This document shows positions 1-8,394 of a stretch of DNA of 64,000 nucleotides, piece after piece. A program made the position numbers and the translations under genes. Below the pieces are notes generated by a model, which did not search any database, was not told the origin of the DNA, and saw nothing but the letters and a program-made list of their open reading frames with translations. This stretch comes from Rhodococcoides kyotonense (GTDB lineage: Bacteria > Actinomycetota > Actinomycetes > Mycobacteriales > Mycobacteriaceae). The stretch's first letter is position 1. Every line of letters begins with the position of its first letter. The DNA lies in contig NZ_LVHI01000041.1 in the NCBI RefSeq assembly GCF_001645385.1, positions 47,917-111,916 on the forward strand. Direction: 5' to 3'.

Positions 1-508
1 GGAGCACGTCGATCACGTCGTCCAGGTCCGCGGGGTCGATTCCGTTCCGGTTCAGTCCGGTGTCGATCTTCAGCGTGACCGTGGCTGCCCTGCCGACCGA
101 TCGCGCGGCGGTGAGGACCGCCTCGAGCTGCATCGTCGACGACAGCCCCAGTTCGACATCCGCGACGATCGCAGGCGCGAAATCGGTGTCCACGTGGTGC
201 AGCCACGCCAGGATCGGCGCAGTGATGCCTGCGTTGCGCAGAACGAGAGCCTCGTGGACCGTTGTGACGCCGAGTTCCCGCGCCCCAGCTCCGAGAGCCG
301 TGCGAGCCACCTCGACAGCACCGTGGTTGTAGGCGTCCGCCTTGACTACGACCATGACCCCGGCGCCACCCGCGTGGTCGCGCAGAATTCGTACGTTGTG
401 CGCTATGGCGTCGAGATCGACGAACACCGTGGACACGGCATCCGAATCACCGCGATCCCGGTCGATAGGTTCCGTCGTTCCACTCTGCACAGCATTCGAT
501 AGTGCCAT
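1..508 (-). CDS. alr: Alanine racemase, N-terminal part (cut by window edge)
   Basis: PLP-dependent interconversion of L- and D-alanine for peptidoglycan. About 169 residues are visible; the 3' end lies beyond position 1. The PLP-lysine motif reads VVKADAYNHG near residue 55, followed by an ELGVTTVHEA stretch and LKIDTGLNRNG, all typical of the Alr TIM barrel. Many Alr proteins have Gly where this motif has Asn; I believe Asn occurs in relatives, so I do not read it as loss of function. The ATG at 508 gives a short non-conserved leader of about 25 residues. The ribosome-binding site is weak, so a downstream start is possible. nnrD ends 47 bases upstream on the same strand, so the two are probably co-transcribed. 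Confidence 0.93.
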   Translation of the reverse strand, partial: MALSNAVQSGTTEPIDRDRGDSDAVSTVFVDLDAIAHNVRILRDHAGGAGVMVVVKADAYNHGAVEVARTALGAGARELGVTTVHEALVLRNAGITAPILAWLHHVDTDFAPAIVADVELGLSSTMQLEAVLTAARSVGRAATVTLKIDTGLNRNGIDPADLDDVIDVL

Positions 509-554
509 TCGACCCCGCCGAAGCCCCATTCGACCCGACGAGCTGCTTCTCTCG

Positions 555-1994
555 TTACTCGCCGGTGGTGACGGACCGCACAATCCTGATCGCATCCGGT
601 AGTGCCGACAGCAGCGGACTCGCCGAGATGGGGGCGGCGAACTCGCCGTCGACCCCATGGGCGGCCGTCGCCGCGGCGAGAGCGTGCACCCGCGCGCCGC
701 ATGCCGCGGCCGTCGACGGGGTCATGCCCGACGCCAGCAGCGCGCCCAGAATGCCGGACAGCACATCTCCCGAGCCGGCCGTCGACGCAGCCGACCCACC
801 CGCGTCGTTGACGTAGGTGTTGCCGTCGGGATCCGCGATGACGGTCGCCCTGCCCTTGAGCAGCACGGTCACACCCCATTCGGCAGCCAACGCGCGAACC
901 GGGGCGACGCGGTCGGGGCCGGGCGCCTGTCCCGTGAGCCGCTCGAACTCACCTGCATGCGGGGTCAGCAGCGTCGGCGCCGTCCGGGCCCTCACGAGCT
1001 CGGGGTTCGACGCCAGGACGGTCAGCCCGTCGGCATCGACGACGACGGGGAGATCGGTGGCCAGGATGGTCGTGAGCCACTGCGTGGAGACGTCGTCGGT
1101 GCCGAAGCCAGGCCCGACCGCCCAGGCCTGCACGCGGCCACTGCTCTGTGGGTCGGACGCGGCGATGACTTCCGGGTAGTGCGACACGACCTCTGCCGCA
1201 GCACTTCCCACGTATCGGACCATGCCCGACGTCGCCGCGACGGCCGCGCCCGTGCACAGCAATGCCGCGCCCGGATAGCGATCGCTACCCGCCGACACTC
1301 CGACGACGCCCTGGGTGTACTTGTCGTCCGTCGCTCTCGGAATGGGCCACAGGGCACCGACGTCCGCGGGCTCGAACGCGGACAGATACGGATCCGGCAA
1401 ATCCAGGCCGATGTCGACGAGTTCGACTCTGCCGCAATACGGTACGGCCAGCACGTGCGCGGGCTTGCGCGCGCCGAACGCCACCGTGACCGCAGCGCGC
1501 ACGGCCGGGCCGTCGACACTGCCGGTCTCCGGGTCGACGCCGCTCGGGATGTCGGCGGCGACGATCGGTGCGTCGAGGGCGGATACGAGTGCGTCGGCGT
1601 CGCGACGCAGCGGACCCTTGCCGGAGATTCCGACGATGGCGTCGACCACGAGGTCCGGCTGACCGGGAGACTCGACGACCTTGCCGCCCGCTCTCCGGAA
1701 TGCGGCGAGGCCCTCGGCATGCGCGCGATCCGGCTTCAGCAGAACGGCTTTCACCGCGACGCCGCGTTGTCGCAGCATCGCACCGGCCCACAAACCGTCG
1801 CCGCCGTTGTCTCCCGATCCGACGAGCACGCAGACCTCACGGCCGACGACGCCGCCCGTCCGGGCGAGCAGTTCGCCGACCACGACGTTCGTCAGGCCGT
1901 ATGCGGCGCGGCGCATCAACGCCCCGGGCGGGCCCGCCTCGAGCAGCGGTCGTTCGGCGTCGCGGACCTGGTCCGGTGTGTAGTAGCCCCGCAT
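555..1994 (-). CDS. nnrD: Bifunctional NAD(P)H-hydrate epimerase / ADP-dependent dehydratase
   Basis: Repairs damaged NADH and NADPH hydrates. The 479-residue protein joins an N-terminal YjeF_N epimerase domain (about 1-215, with GSGDNGGDGLWAG) to a C-terminal ribokinase-like dehydratase domain (about 225-475, with the GSGDVLSG anion-hole motif). The open frame extends 23 codons further upstream, but the ATG at 1994 has a good AAAGGA ribosome-binding site and gives the conserved MRGYYTPDQVRDAE opening. Neighbours are alr downstream and glmS 85 bases upstream, the arrangement seen around Rv3433c-Rv3436c in mycobacteria. Confidence 0.93.
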   Translation of the reverse strand: MRGYYTPDQVRDAERPLLEAGPPGALMRRAAYGLTNVVVGELLARTGGVVGREVCVLVGSGDNGGDGLWAGAMLRQRGVAVKAVLLKPDRAHAEGLAAFRRAGGKVVESPGQPDLVVDAIVGISGKGPLRRDADALVSALDAPIVAADIPSGVDPETGSVDGPAVRAAVTVAFGARKPAHVLAVPYCGRVELVDIGLDLPDPYLSAFEPADVGALWPIPRATDDKYTQGVVGVSAGSDRYPGAALLCTGAAVAATSGMVRYVGSAAAEVVSHYPEVIAASDPQSSGRVQAWAVGPGFGTDDVSTQWLTTILATDLPVVVDADGLTVLASNPELVRARTAPTLLTPHAGEFERLTGQAPGPDRVAPVRALAAEWGVTVLLKGRATVIADPDGNTYVNDAGGSAASTAGSGDVLSGILGALLASGMTPSTAAACGARVHALAAATAAHGVDGEFAAPISASPLLSALPDAIRIVRSVTTGE

Positions 1995-2079
1995 GGTCGT
2001 CCTTTCGGGCGGCTGCGCCACCCGTGCGCGGATAGTCGGCCCAGAGTCCGACCATCCGCGCACCGGCGCCGCAGGCGCA

Positions 2080-3942
2080 TCACTCGACGGTGACGGATTT
2101 CGCCAGGTTGCGCGGCTTGTCGACGTCGTACCCGCGTGCCTGCGCCACCTCGGCGGCGAACGCCTGCAACGGAACGGTCGACAGCAACGGCTGCAGCAGC
2201 GTGGGTGCCGCCGGGATCTCGATGAGGTGGTCGGCGAACGGACGCACGGCCTCGTCGCCTTCCTCCGCGATGACGATGGTCAGAGCGCCACGTGCCTGGA
2301 CCTCGCGGATGTTCGACAGCAGCTTCGAATGCAACACCGCGCGGCCCTTGGGCGACGGCATCACGACGATGACCGGGACGCCGTCCTCGATCAGCGCGAT
2401 CGGACCGTGCTTGAGCTCGCCTGCGGCGAATCCCTCCGCGTGCATGTACGCGAGTTCCTTGAGCTTCAAGGCGCCCTCCAACGCGACCGGGTACCCGACG
2501 TGCCGTCCCAGGAACAGGATGGTCGACGTGTGTGCCAGCTCGCGGGCCAGAGCGCGGATCGGCTCGACGGTGTCGAGCACCCGTTGCACCAGCTTCGGCA
2601 TCGCCTCGAGGTCGGCGTACTCGCGAGCCACCTCGTCGGGGTACTTCGTGCCGCGGGCCTGCGCCAACGCGAGTCCGACGACGTAGTTCGCGGTCACCTG
2701 GGCGAGGAACGCCTTGGTCGACGCGACGCCGATCTCCGGACCGGTCCGCGTGTAGACGACGGCGTCGGCCTCACGCGGAATCTGCGAGCCGTTGGTGTTG
2801 CAGACCGCGAGGACGCGCGCGTTCTGTTCCTTCGCGTGCCGGACGGCTTCGAGAGTGTCCGCGGTCTCACCCGACTGCGAGATCGCGACGACCAGAGTCG
2901 ACCGGTCCAGAACCGGGTCGCGGTAGCGGAACTCGCTGGCCAGTTCGACCTCGACGGGAAGACGCGTCCAGTGTTCGATCGCGTACTTGGCGAGCAGGCC
3001 CGAGTGGTACGAGCTGCCGCACGCGACGACGAAGACCTTGTCCACGTCGCGGAGCTCCTGTTCCGACAACCGCTGCTCGTCGAGCACGATGCGCCGGTCC
3101 TCGAAGTGGCCGAGCAGTGTGTCGCCGACCGCAGCGGGCTGCTCCTGGATCTCCTTCAGCATGAAGTAGTCGTAGCCGCCCTTCTCCGCGGCCGCGAGGT
3201 CCCAATCGATGTGGAACGGGCGTCCCGACGCCTCGTTGCCGTCGAAATCGGAGATCTCGTAGCCGTCCGAAGTGATGACGACGACCTGGTCCTGCCCGAG
3301 CTCGACCGCGTCGCGCGTGTGCTCGATGAACGCCGCGACATCCGATCCGATGAACGTCTCGCCGTCACCGACGCCGACGACCAGCGGCGTCGAACGACGT
3401 GCCGCGACGATCGTGTCCGCGTGATCGGAATGCGTGAACACCAGCGTGAACGCGCCTTCGAGTCGGCGCAGCACCGCCTTGGCGCTCGCGACGAAGTCAC
3501 CGGCCGTCGGACCGCTCGCGTACGCCAGCGACACGAGGTGAACGGCCACCTCGGTGTCGGTGTCGCTCTTGAACTCGACGCCCTCGGCTTCGAGTTCGGC
3601 CCGCAGCGGACCGAAGTTCTCGATGATGCCGTTGTGGACGACCGCCACCGAGCCGGAGACGTCCCGGTGCGGGTGGGCGTTGCGATCGGTAGGACGACCG
3701 TGCGTCGCCCACCGAGTGTGGCCCATACCCGTCGTCCCGACGAACTTCTCGGTTCCGACCTCGTCGAGCTCGGCCTCCAGATTGGCGAGTCGGCCCGCCT
3801 TGCGCTCGATGGCGGTGTTGCCCTGACCGTCGAGGATCGCAATGCCTGCGGAGTCGTACCCCCGGTATTCCATACGCCGAAGCGCCTCGACAACGACCCC
3901 GAGAGCGGGGCGATGGCCGACGTATCCCACGATTCCGCACAT
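2080..3942 (-). CDS. glmS: Glutamine--fructose-6-phosphate aminotransferase (isomerizing)
   Basis: Makes glucosamine-6-phosphate from fructose-6-phosphate and glutamine, the first step to UDP-GlcNAc. The protein has 620 residues. Cys2 in the MCGIVGYVG opening is the N-terminal glutaminase nucleophile, and the glutaminase domain covers about 1-235. Two SIS isomerase domains follow, with the CGSSYHSG and SQSGETADT sugar-phosphate loops. It ends in the conserved DKPRNLAKSVTVE tail. Because the nucleophile must be residue 2, the start is certain. No glmS ribozyme-like sequence is evident in the 120-base divergent region to the plus-strand gene at 4065. glmM, the next enzyme in the pathway, is at 8395. 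Confidence 0.97.
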   Translation of the reverse strand: MCGIVGYVGHRPALGVVVEALRRMEYRGYDSAGIAILDGQGNTAIERKAGRLANLEAELDEVGTEKFVGTTGMGHTRWATHGRPTDRNAHPHRDVSGSVAVVHNGIIENFGPLRAELEAEGVEFKSDTDTEVAVHLVSLAYASGPTAGDFVASAKAVLRRLEGAFTLVFTHSDHADTIVAARRSTPLVVGVGDGETFIGSDVAAFIEHTRDAVELGQDQVVVITSDGYEISDFDGNEASGRPFHIDWDLAAAEKGGYDYFMLKEIQEQPAAVGDTLLGHFEDRRIVLDEQRLSEQELRDVDKVFVVACGSSYHSGLLAKYAIEHWTRLPVEVELASEFRYRDPVLDRSTLVVAISQSGETADTLEAVRHAKEQNARVLAVCNTNGSQIPREADAVVYTRTGPEIGVASTKAFLAQVTANYVVGLALAQARGTKYPDEVAREYADLEAMPKLVQRVLDTVEPIRALARELAHTSTILFLGRHVGYPVALEGALKLKELAYMHAEGFAAGELKHGPIALIEDGVPVIVVMPSPKGRAVLHSKLLSNIREVQARGALTIVIAEEGDEAVRPFADHLIEIPAAPTLLQPLLSTVPLQAFAAEVAQARGYDVDKPRNLAKSVTVE

Positions 3943-4064
3943 GGTGGTTCAGGCTACCCGCGCCGGAACCGTCAACCCGAATCCGTTCGTCGTGGGTCAC
4001 TTTCTCGCCACTCGTCGGCGGCGCTCACCCCCACACTTCCGGCTATCCGATAGCGTCTACTTCC

Positions 4065-4919
4065 GTGGCGACATCCAGCAAGCTCGCAGCACAGTTGACC
4101 AAGCGCGGCCCGCACAAGGTGCTCCGCGGTGATCTCGCGCTCGCCGGACAACCCGGTGTCGTCTACACCCCCGCCGAGGGCTACAACCTCCCTGCCGTCG
4201 CGTTCGGCCACGGCTGGATGCTCGGTGCAGCTCGCTACTCGGACACGTTGAAACACCTCGCGTCCTGGGGCATCGTCGCCGCGGCACCGGACACCGAGCG
4301 CGGCCCGATGCCGTCGCACCGCGGGCTGGCAGCCGACCTCGGCACCGTCCTCGACATCATGACCGGGGTGCGCTTGGGCACCGGAGACATCAGCGTGCAC
4401 CCGGAGAAGTTGGCCGTCGCCGGACACGGCATGGGTGCCAGCGTCGCCGTCCTCGCGGCTGCAGCACGATCGGACGTCAAGGCCGTCGCCTCGCTCTTCC
4501 CGGCACCGAGCACCCCCAGTGCGGAAGAAGCCGCTGCCGGACTGACCGTTCCCGGTCTCGTGCTGGGCGACGCCGCCTTCACCGACTCGCTCGACGACAA
4601 CACTCTCGCGCTCGCGGGCGCCTGGGGCGGACCGTCCGTGCTGCGCCGGATCGACAAGGCGTCGTCCGACGGCATCGTCGAAGGCAGGCGACTTCTCGCG
4701 CCCATCGGCGTCGGCGGCACCGAGAAGTCGACGGTCAAGAGCGTGCGTTCGCTCCTGACCGCGTTCCTCCTCTTCCACATCGCAGGCGAGAAGAAGTACG
4801 AGGAGTTGGCGGGAAGCGTGGAACTGAAGGGCAGCCGCGTCATCGACCCGCACGCGCCCATCGAAGAGCAGCCCAAGCCCAGTCCCCTGTCGGCTGCACG
4901 CGCCCTCATCGGTCGCTGA
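4065..4919 (+). CDS. Alpha/beta-hydrolase-fold protein lacking the nucleophile Ser
   Basis: A 284-residue protein of the dienelactone hydrolase / PAF-acetylhydrolase-like fold. Strand beta-3 (AVAFGHGW), the DTERGP segment and the nucleophile elbow region are recognisable. The elbow reads VAGHGMGAS near residue 125, where active relatives have GHSMGG, so Gly occupies the Ser position. No alternative Ser in a GxSxG context is visible. It may therefore be a non-catalytic or binding protein. There is no signal peptide. The GTG start has almost no ribosome-binding site, which suggests a leaderless transcript from the region shared with glmS. Its stop meets the convergent small gene at 4920. Function is unknown. 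Confidence 0.75.
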   Translation: MATSSKLAAQLTKRGPHKVLRGDLALAGQPGVVYTPAEGYNLPAVAFGHGWMLGAARYSDTLKHLASWGIVAAAPDTERGPMPSHRGLAADLGTVLDIMTGVRLGTGDISVHPEKLAVAGHGMGASVAVLAAAARSDVKAVASLFPAPSTPSAEEAAAGLTVPGLVLGDAAFTDSLDDNTLALAGAWGGPSVLRRIDKASSDGIVEGRRLLAPIGVGGTEKSTVKSVRSLLTAFLLFHIAGEKKYEELAGSVELKGSRVIDPHAPIEEQPKPSPLSAARALIGR

Positions 4920-5153
4920 TCAGACCAACCAGCCTGTCGACGGTTCGTCGGCCGCGGGCCGGGGAGCGACCCGGCGGGTATCCAGGTTCGCCGGGAGCAG
5001 GAACGATGGCTCCGATTCGTAGGCCGGTTCGATAGACGGCGGCTTGTCCGGCGGCGATCGTCTCGACGCGTTCTCCAGCCGTGTCGACGCTCTGCCCACC
5101 GCGTGTCGATGGGCTTCGCGAACGACGTCGAGTTTCGCCTGCCATTCGTTCAC
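4920..5153 (-). CDS. Small hypothetical protein, coupled to the upstream T7SS-like gene
   Basis: A 77-residue reading frame I do not recognise. It starts at a GTG that overlaps the TGA of the gene at 5150 (GTGA), the coupling used throughout this operon. The first 35 residues are charged and probably helical (NEWQAKLDVVREAHRHAV); the rest is proline-rich and probably disordered. It ends one base before the convergent gene at 4065-4919. The case for its being real rests on the overlap and operon position, not on homology. As the third gene behind an EspC-like and a WxG-type gene, it could be a T7SS accessory or substrate, but that is inference. Confidence 0.5.
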   Translation of the reverse strand: MNEWQAKLDVVREAHRHAVGRASTRLENASRRSPPDKPPSIEPAYESEPSFLLPANLDTRRVAPRPAADEPSTGWLV

Positions 5154-6910
5154 AGCGGACCTGCCTCGACGAGTCGTGCGCCCGATGAGCTGTCGGGTGG
5201 TGGTGATCCTGTGATCGATTCAGCCGGAACCGGCTCCGGCTCGGCAGGCTCCGGAGGGCAGTGCGCGACCGCTGGCGCGGGCTCGGAGTCCGGCTCGAGA
5301 TACGGCGCCGGCGCCGCATCCGGCAGCGGGCTCGGCTGGGGTGCGACGGGTGTCCGGTCGACGACCGGCGCGGGCGGCTGCTGACCAGGTGCCGTTTCCG
5401 GTACGGGTGGAGTCACCTCCGGCGCGACGTCCTCGTCGAACATTTCGACGACGACGGGCAGACCCATCGGACCGATCCGCAACTCGAACCGCCTGCTCCC
5501 ACCGTCGGGTGTGCCGAGATTCAAGGACAACGTGCCGTCGTGCGCCAACGCGACACGGGCGTGGTAGCCGTCGAGCTCGGCTTCGAGGTGCCCGCGTTCG
5601 GTGCCGTCACCGGGCAGCCCAGGAGGCGGCGGAGGGCCCGGCTGCGGGTTCGGTTCGAGAAGTGAATCATGTTGCGACGGTTCATCATCGGCGGATTCGG
5701 GTGATGTCTCCGGTCGTTCGACGGCGGGCGGTGCATCGCCGGACTGCCGGTCGTCGTCGAGTGGAGCCGCGTACTCCGACGGTGCGGCATGCTCGTGTTG
5801 CTGCCGGAAGTCGTCCAATGCAGCTCGTATCTGTTCGCCGATGTCGTCGGCGACCGTCGCGACGGCGGCCTCGACCACCGCAGCGAACTCGGCGAGACTC
5901 GGAATCCGTTCGAGCGACGGGGATTCGAGCGCACGGACGTCGGGCATCTGCGAACCGGATGGCGAAGGCTTGGACTCCGGAGACGGCAGCGTCGCAGCGG
6001 GCGTGGACGTGGGCGCCGAATCATGCTGCTGCACAGCACTTTTGTTCCCGCACGACGGAGCAGGCTCCACCGATGCAGGCCGCACGGGCGCGAACTGCGC
6101 ATCCGGTGCCGTGGGGAAAGCCGATGCGTCCACCGCCTCGGCGGCCTGCGCGACGACCGCCAACGCGTCGCGCACCGCGGTGTCCGTGCCCGCGCAGAGG
6201 TCGACGAACGCGGCACACGTCTCGATCACACAGGTCGCGAACACGGACCCCAGCCAGTCGCGGCACAGTTCCTGCACCTGCCGAAGTGCGGCGTCGTCGA
6301 GTCGGTCCCGCTCGCCGACGTAGTCGGCGACCGCCGGGAGCCACCGCGTCAGCATCGGCACGTCCAGGTTGGCGACGATGCCGATGTTCGCGCCTGATCC
6401 GATCGTCGTCGTCCCGTACTTCACGATCGCGGCCACGGCCGACGCGGGAACTCCGTCGATCTGCGCGTCGTCGATCCGTCCGCACGTGTCCGCCTTGTCG
6501 CGAACGCTTGCGGCGATCACGTCGGCAGCGTCATGCATCGCCACCGACAACTGCCCCGCCGCGTCGACGCGATCGGCGGCGTTGCGCGCATCCTGGCGGG
6601 CATCCTCGACCGCAGCGACGCCGCCCTCACCGATCCACGACTGCCCGAGTGCCGATGCGAGGCGTTCCGACTCGTCGACGTGGCGCCGGGCCTCCACGAC
6701 CATCCGACCGAGCGCATCTGCATCGGCCCGCAGCCTCGTGAGGTCCAGCCCTCGCTGCTGGTCGTAGCGAGCGCACAACTCCGGGTAGGTCCAGTCGGTC
6801 TCCTGGCCGAGCATCTCGAGCACGGGCAGGTTCCGCTCGAAGTACTGCAGACCGTGCGCGCCTGCGTCGAGAAGGTGGTCGACCGACATGCCCTGCACGG
6901 GCGAACTCAC
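5150..6910 (-). CDS. Large WxG-type, proline-rich protein; candidate type VII secretion substrate
   Basis: A 586-residue protein. The N-terminal 250 residues are alpha-helical with no obvious membrane segment. A SWIGEGG motif near residue 91 sits between two long helices, resembling the helix-turn-helix of WXG100/EspA-like substrates. Residues 260-430 are a low-complexity Pro/Ser/Asp/Glu region. A compact segment follows (about 440-500) with LDGYHARVALAHDGTLSLNL and GPMGLPVVVEMF, then a second proline/glutamate-rich tail. The GTG start overlaps the stop of the EspC-like gene (GTGA), and its own stop overlaps the next GTG. The combination of EspC-like, WxG-type and small genes resembles espA/espC organisation. 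Secretion through the nearby ESX-4 is inferred only. Confidence 0.6.
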   Translation of the reverse strand: MSSPVQGMSVDHLLDAGAHGLQYFERNLPVLEMLGQETDWTYPELCARYDQQRGLDLTRLRADADALGRMVVEARRHVDESERLASALGQSWIGEGGVAAVEDARQDARNAADRVDAAGQLSVAMHDAADVIAASVRDKADTCGRIDDAQIDGVPASAVAAIVKYGTTTIGSGANIGIVANLDVPMLTRWLPAVADYVGERDRLDDAALRQVQELCRDWLGSVFATCVIETCAAFVDLCAGTDTAVRDALAVVAQAAEAVDASAFPTAPDAQFAPVRPASVEPAPSCGNKSAVQQHDSAPTSTPAATLPSPESKPSPSGSQMPDVRALESPSLERIPSLAEFAAVVEAAVATVADDIGEQIRAALDDFRQQHEHAAPSEYAAPLDDDRQSGDAPPAVERPETSPESADDEPSQHDSLLEPNPQPGPPPPPGLPGDGTERGHLEAELDGYHARVALAHDGTLSLNLGTPDGGSRRFELRIGPMGLPVVVEMFDEDVAPEVTPPVPETAPGQQPPAPVVDRTPVAPQPSPLPDAAPAPYLEPDSEPAPAVAHCPPEPAEPEPVPAESITGSPPPDSSSGARLVEAGPL

Positions 6911-7200
6911 CGCGGTGCGCCGATCGATGCCGCACTCTCGACATCCGCGGCGCGATACGCGTCGACGCTCACCCGTAGCCGTCCGGCGTTCTCGTCCAGC
7001 GCCTCACCCCATCGACGAAACGCCGACGCGACCTGCTCGTACCCCGCGACGATGCGGACGGCCACATCACCGTAGCCGCGTCCCGCCGCCGCGCGGCCGA
7101 AGGCGAATCCGGATACCGAGTCCGCCAGAGCCGACACCGACCGCGCCGTGCCCTCGACCGTGGTCGCCACCTCGGTCACCGCGTCCACATCGAGTTCCAT
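6907..7200 (-). CDS. EspC-like type VII secretion target protein
   Basis: A 97-residue helical-hairpin protein of the ESX-1 secretion-associated EspC type (Pfam T7SS_ESX_EspC, recalled by pattern). An N-terminal helix (DAVTEVATTVEGTARSV), a GRGYGDVAVRIVAGYEQV segment and a closing SVDAYRAAD match the usual length and ending of that family. The frame is open for another 33 codons upstream, but the ATG at 7200 gives the family-typical beginning and has a purine-rich stretch before it. Its stop overlaps the next gene's start. The promoter probably lies between 7200 and the divergent oxidoreductase gene at 7345. Family assignment is by eye. Confidence 0.65.
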   Translation of the reverse strand: MELDVDAVTEVATTVEGTARSVSALADSVSGFAFGRAAAGRGYGDVAVRIVAGYEQVASAFRRWGEALDENAGRLRVSVDAYRAADVESAASIGAPR

Positions 7201-7344
7201 GCCGTGCCCCACTGGACCCACCCTCTCGCTCACCGTCTCTGTGAGGTTGGACGCATCCCCGGTGACACAGGTTCCACCCAGTCGGCTAACGTCCGACAAG
7301 AGAAACTCGGGTCACAGATAACGCTCACACCTGCGAGGAGTCCC

Positions 7345-8385
7345 ATGCACATCGGAACGATGCTCAATTACTCGGGCGGTTTCACCGAAACCGTCGCCGA
7401 GGTTGCAGAACTCGAGAAGGCCGGGCTGGACATCATCTTCGTCCCCGAGGCCTACTCGTTCGACGCCGTGAGCCAGCTGGGCTTCCTGGCGGCGAAGACG
7501 TCGACGATCAAGATCGCGTCGGGCATCTTTCAGATCTACACACGGACGCCGTCGCTGACTGCCATGACGGCAGCAGGCCTCGACTACGTCTCGGACGGCC
7601 GTTTCGTGCTCGGCCTCGGAGCCTCCGGACCCCAGGTGGTCGAGGGATTCCACGGCGTCAAGTACGACGCCCCGATCGCTCGCACGCGCGAGGTCGTCGA
7701 GATCTGCCGCCAAGTGTGGCGTCGGGAGAAGGTCGAGCACCAAGGCAAGCACTATCAGATTCCGCTGCCCGCCGAGAAGGGCACCGGCCTCGGCAAACCA
7801 CTCAAGCTCATCAATCACCCTGTGCGCGAACGCATTCCGGTGGTCATTGCAGCGCTGGGGCCGAAGAACGTCGAGCTGACTGCCGAGATCGCCGAAGGGT
7901 GGCAGCCGATCTTCTACTTCCCCGAGAAAGCCGATCAGGTCTGGGGAGACGCGCTGGCAGCCGGTCGAGCCAAGCGGGACGAGTCACTCGGTGACCTGCA
8001 GATCTTCGCCAGCCCGACGCTCGCCATCGGTGAGGACGCCGACAAGTACCTGCCGTGGGTCAAGCCGCACCTCGCGCTGTACATCGGCGGCATGGGCGCG
8101 AAGGGCAAGAACTTCTACAACGACCTCGCGCAGCGCTACGGGTACGAGGCCGAAGCCGAGACGATCCAGGATCTTTACCTGGCAGGCAAGAAGGAAGAGG
8201 CCGCCGCGGCGGTGCCGGACGAACTCGCGCGCGCGGTCAACCTCATCGGTCCCGAGAGCTTCGTGAAGGAGCGCGTCGCGGCGTTCGCCGAAGCAGGCGT
8301 GACGACCCTCAACGTCGCGCCGCTCGCGGAGAACACCGCGGGCCGCGTCGCGCAGCTGACTGCGCTCCGCGAGCTGACCGACTGA
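7345..8385 (+). CDS. LLM-class F420-dependent oxidoreductase
   Basis: A 346-residue luciferase-like TIM-barrel monooxygenase/reductase of the type that uses F420 in mycobacteria and rhodococci. The opening MHIGTMLNYSGGFTETV, the barrel strand FVPEAYSFDAVSQLGFLA and the glycine-rich FVLGLGASGPQVVEGFHG are characteristic. The substrate is unknown. A GAGGAG ribosome-binding site stands 5 bases before the ATG at 7345, which fixes the start even though the frame is open further upstream. It converges with glmM, with only 9 bases between the stops and no clear terminator. Confidence 0.88.
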   Translation: MHIGTMLNYSGGFTETVAEVAELEKAGLDIIFVPEAYSFDAVSQLGFLAAKTSTIKIASGIFQIYTRTPSLTAMTAAGLDYVSDGRFVLGLGASGPQVVEGFHGVKYDAPIARTREVVEICRQVWRREKVEHQGKHYQIPLPAEKGTGLGKPLKLINHPVRERIPVVIAALGPKNVELTAEIAEGWQPIFYFPEKADQVWGDALAAGRAKRDESLGDLQIFASPTLAIGEDADKYLPWVKPHLALYIGGMGAKGKNFYNDLAQRYGYEAEAETIQDLYLAGKKEEAAAAVPDELARAVNLIGPESFVKERVAAFAEAGVTTLNVAPLAENTAGRVAQLTALRELTD

Positions 8386-8394
8386 CCCTCCGGC

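Noticed and set aside
1993..4053. Plus-strand open frame of 686 codons opposite nnrD and glmS
   Set aside because: Antisense of two well-conserved genes; Arg-rich composition typical of shadow frames in high-GC DNA.
2000..4064. glmS ribozyme or riboswitch upstream of glmS
   Set aside because: The 120-base upstream region shows no such conserved core, and glmS ribozymes are a Firmicute feature.
5150..6910. Polymorphic toxin of LXG/T7SS type
   Set aside because: No C-terminal nuclease, ADP-ribosyl transferase or NADase motif and no immunity-like partner; called only a candidate substrate.
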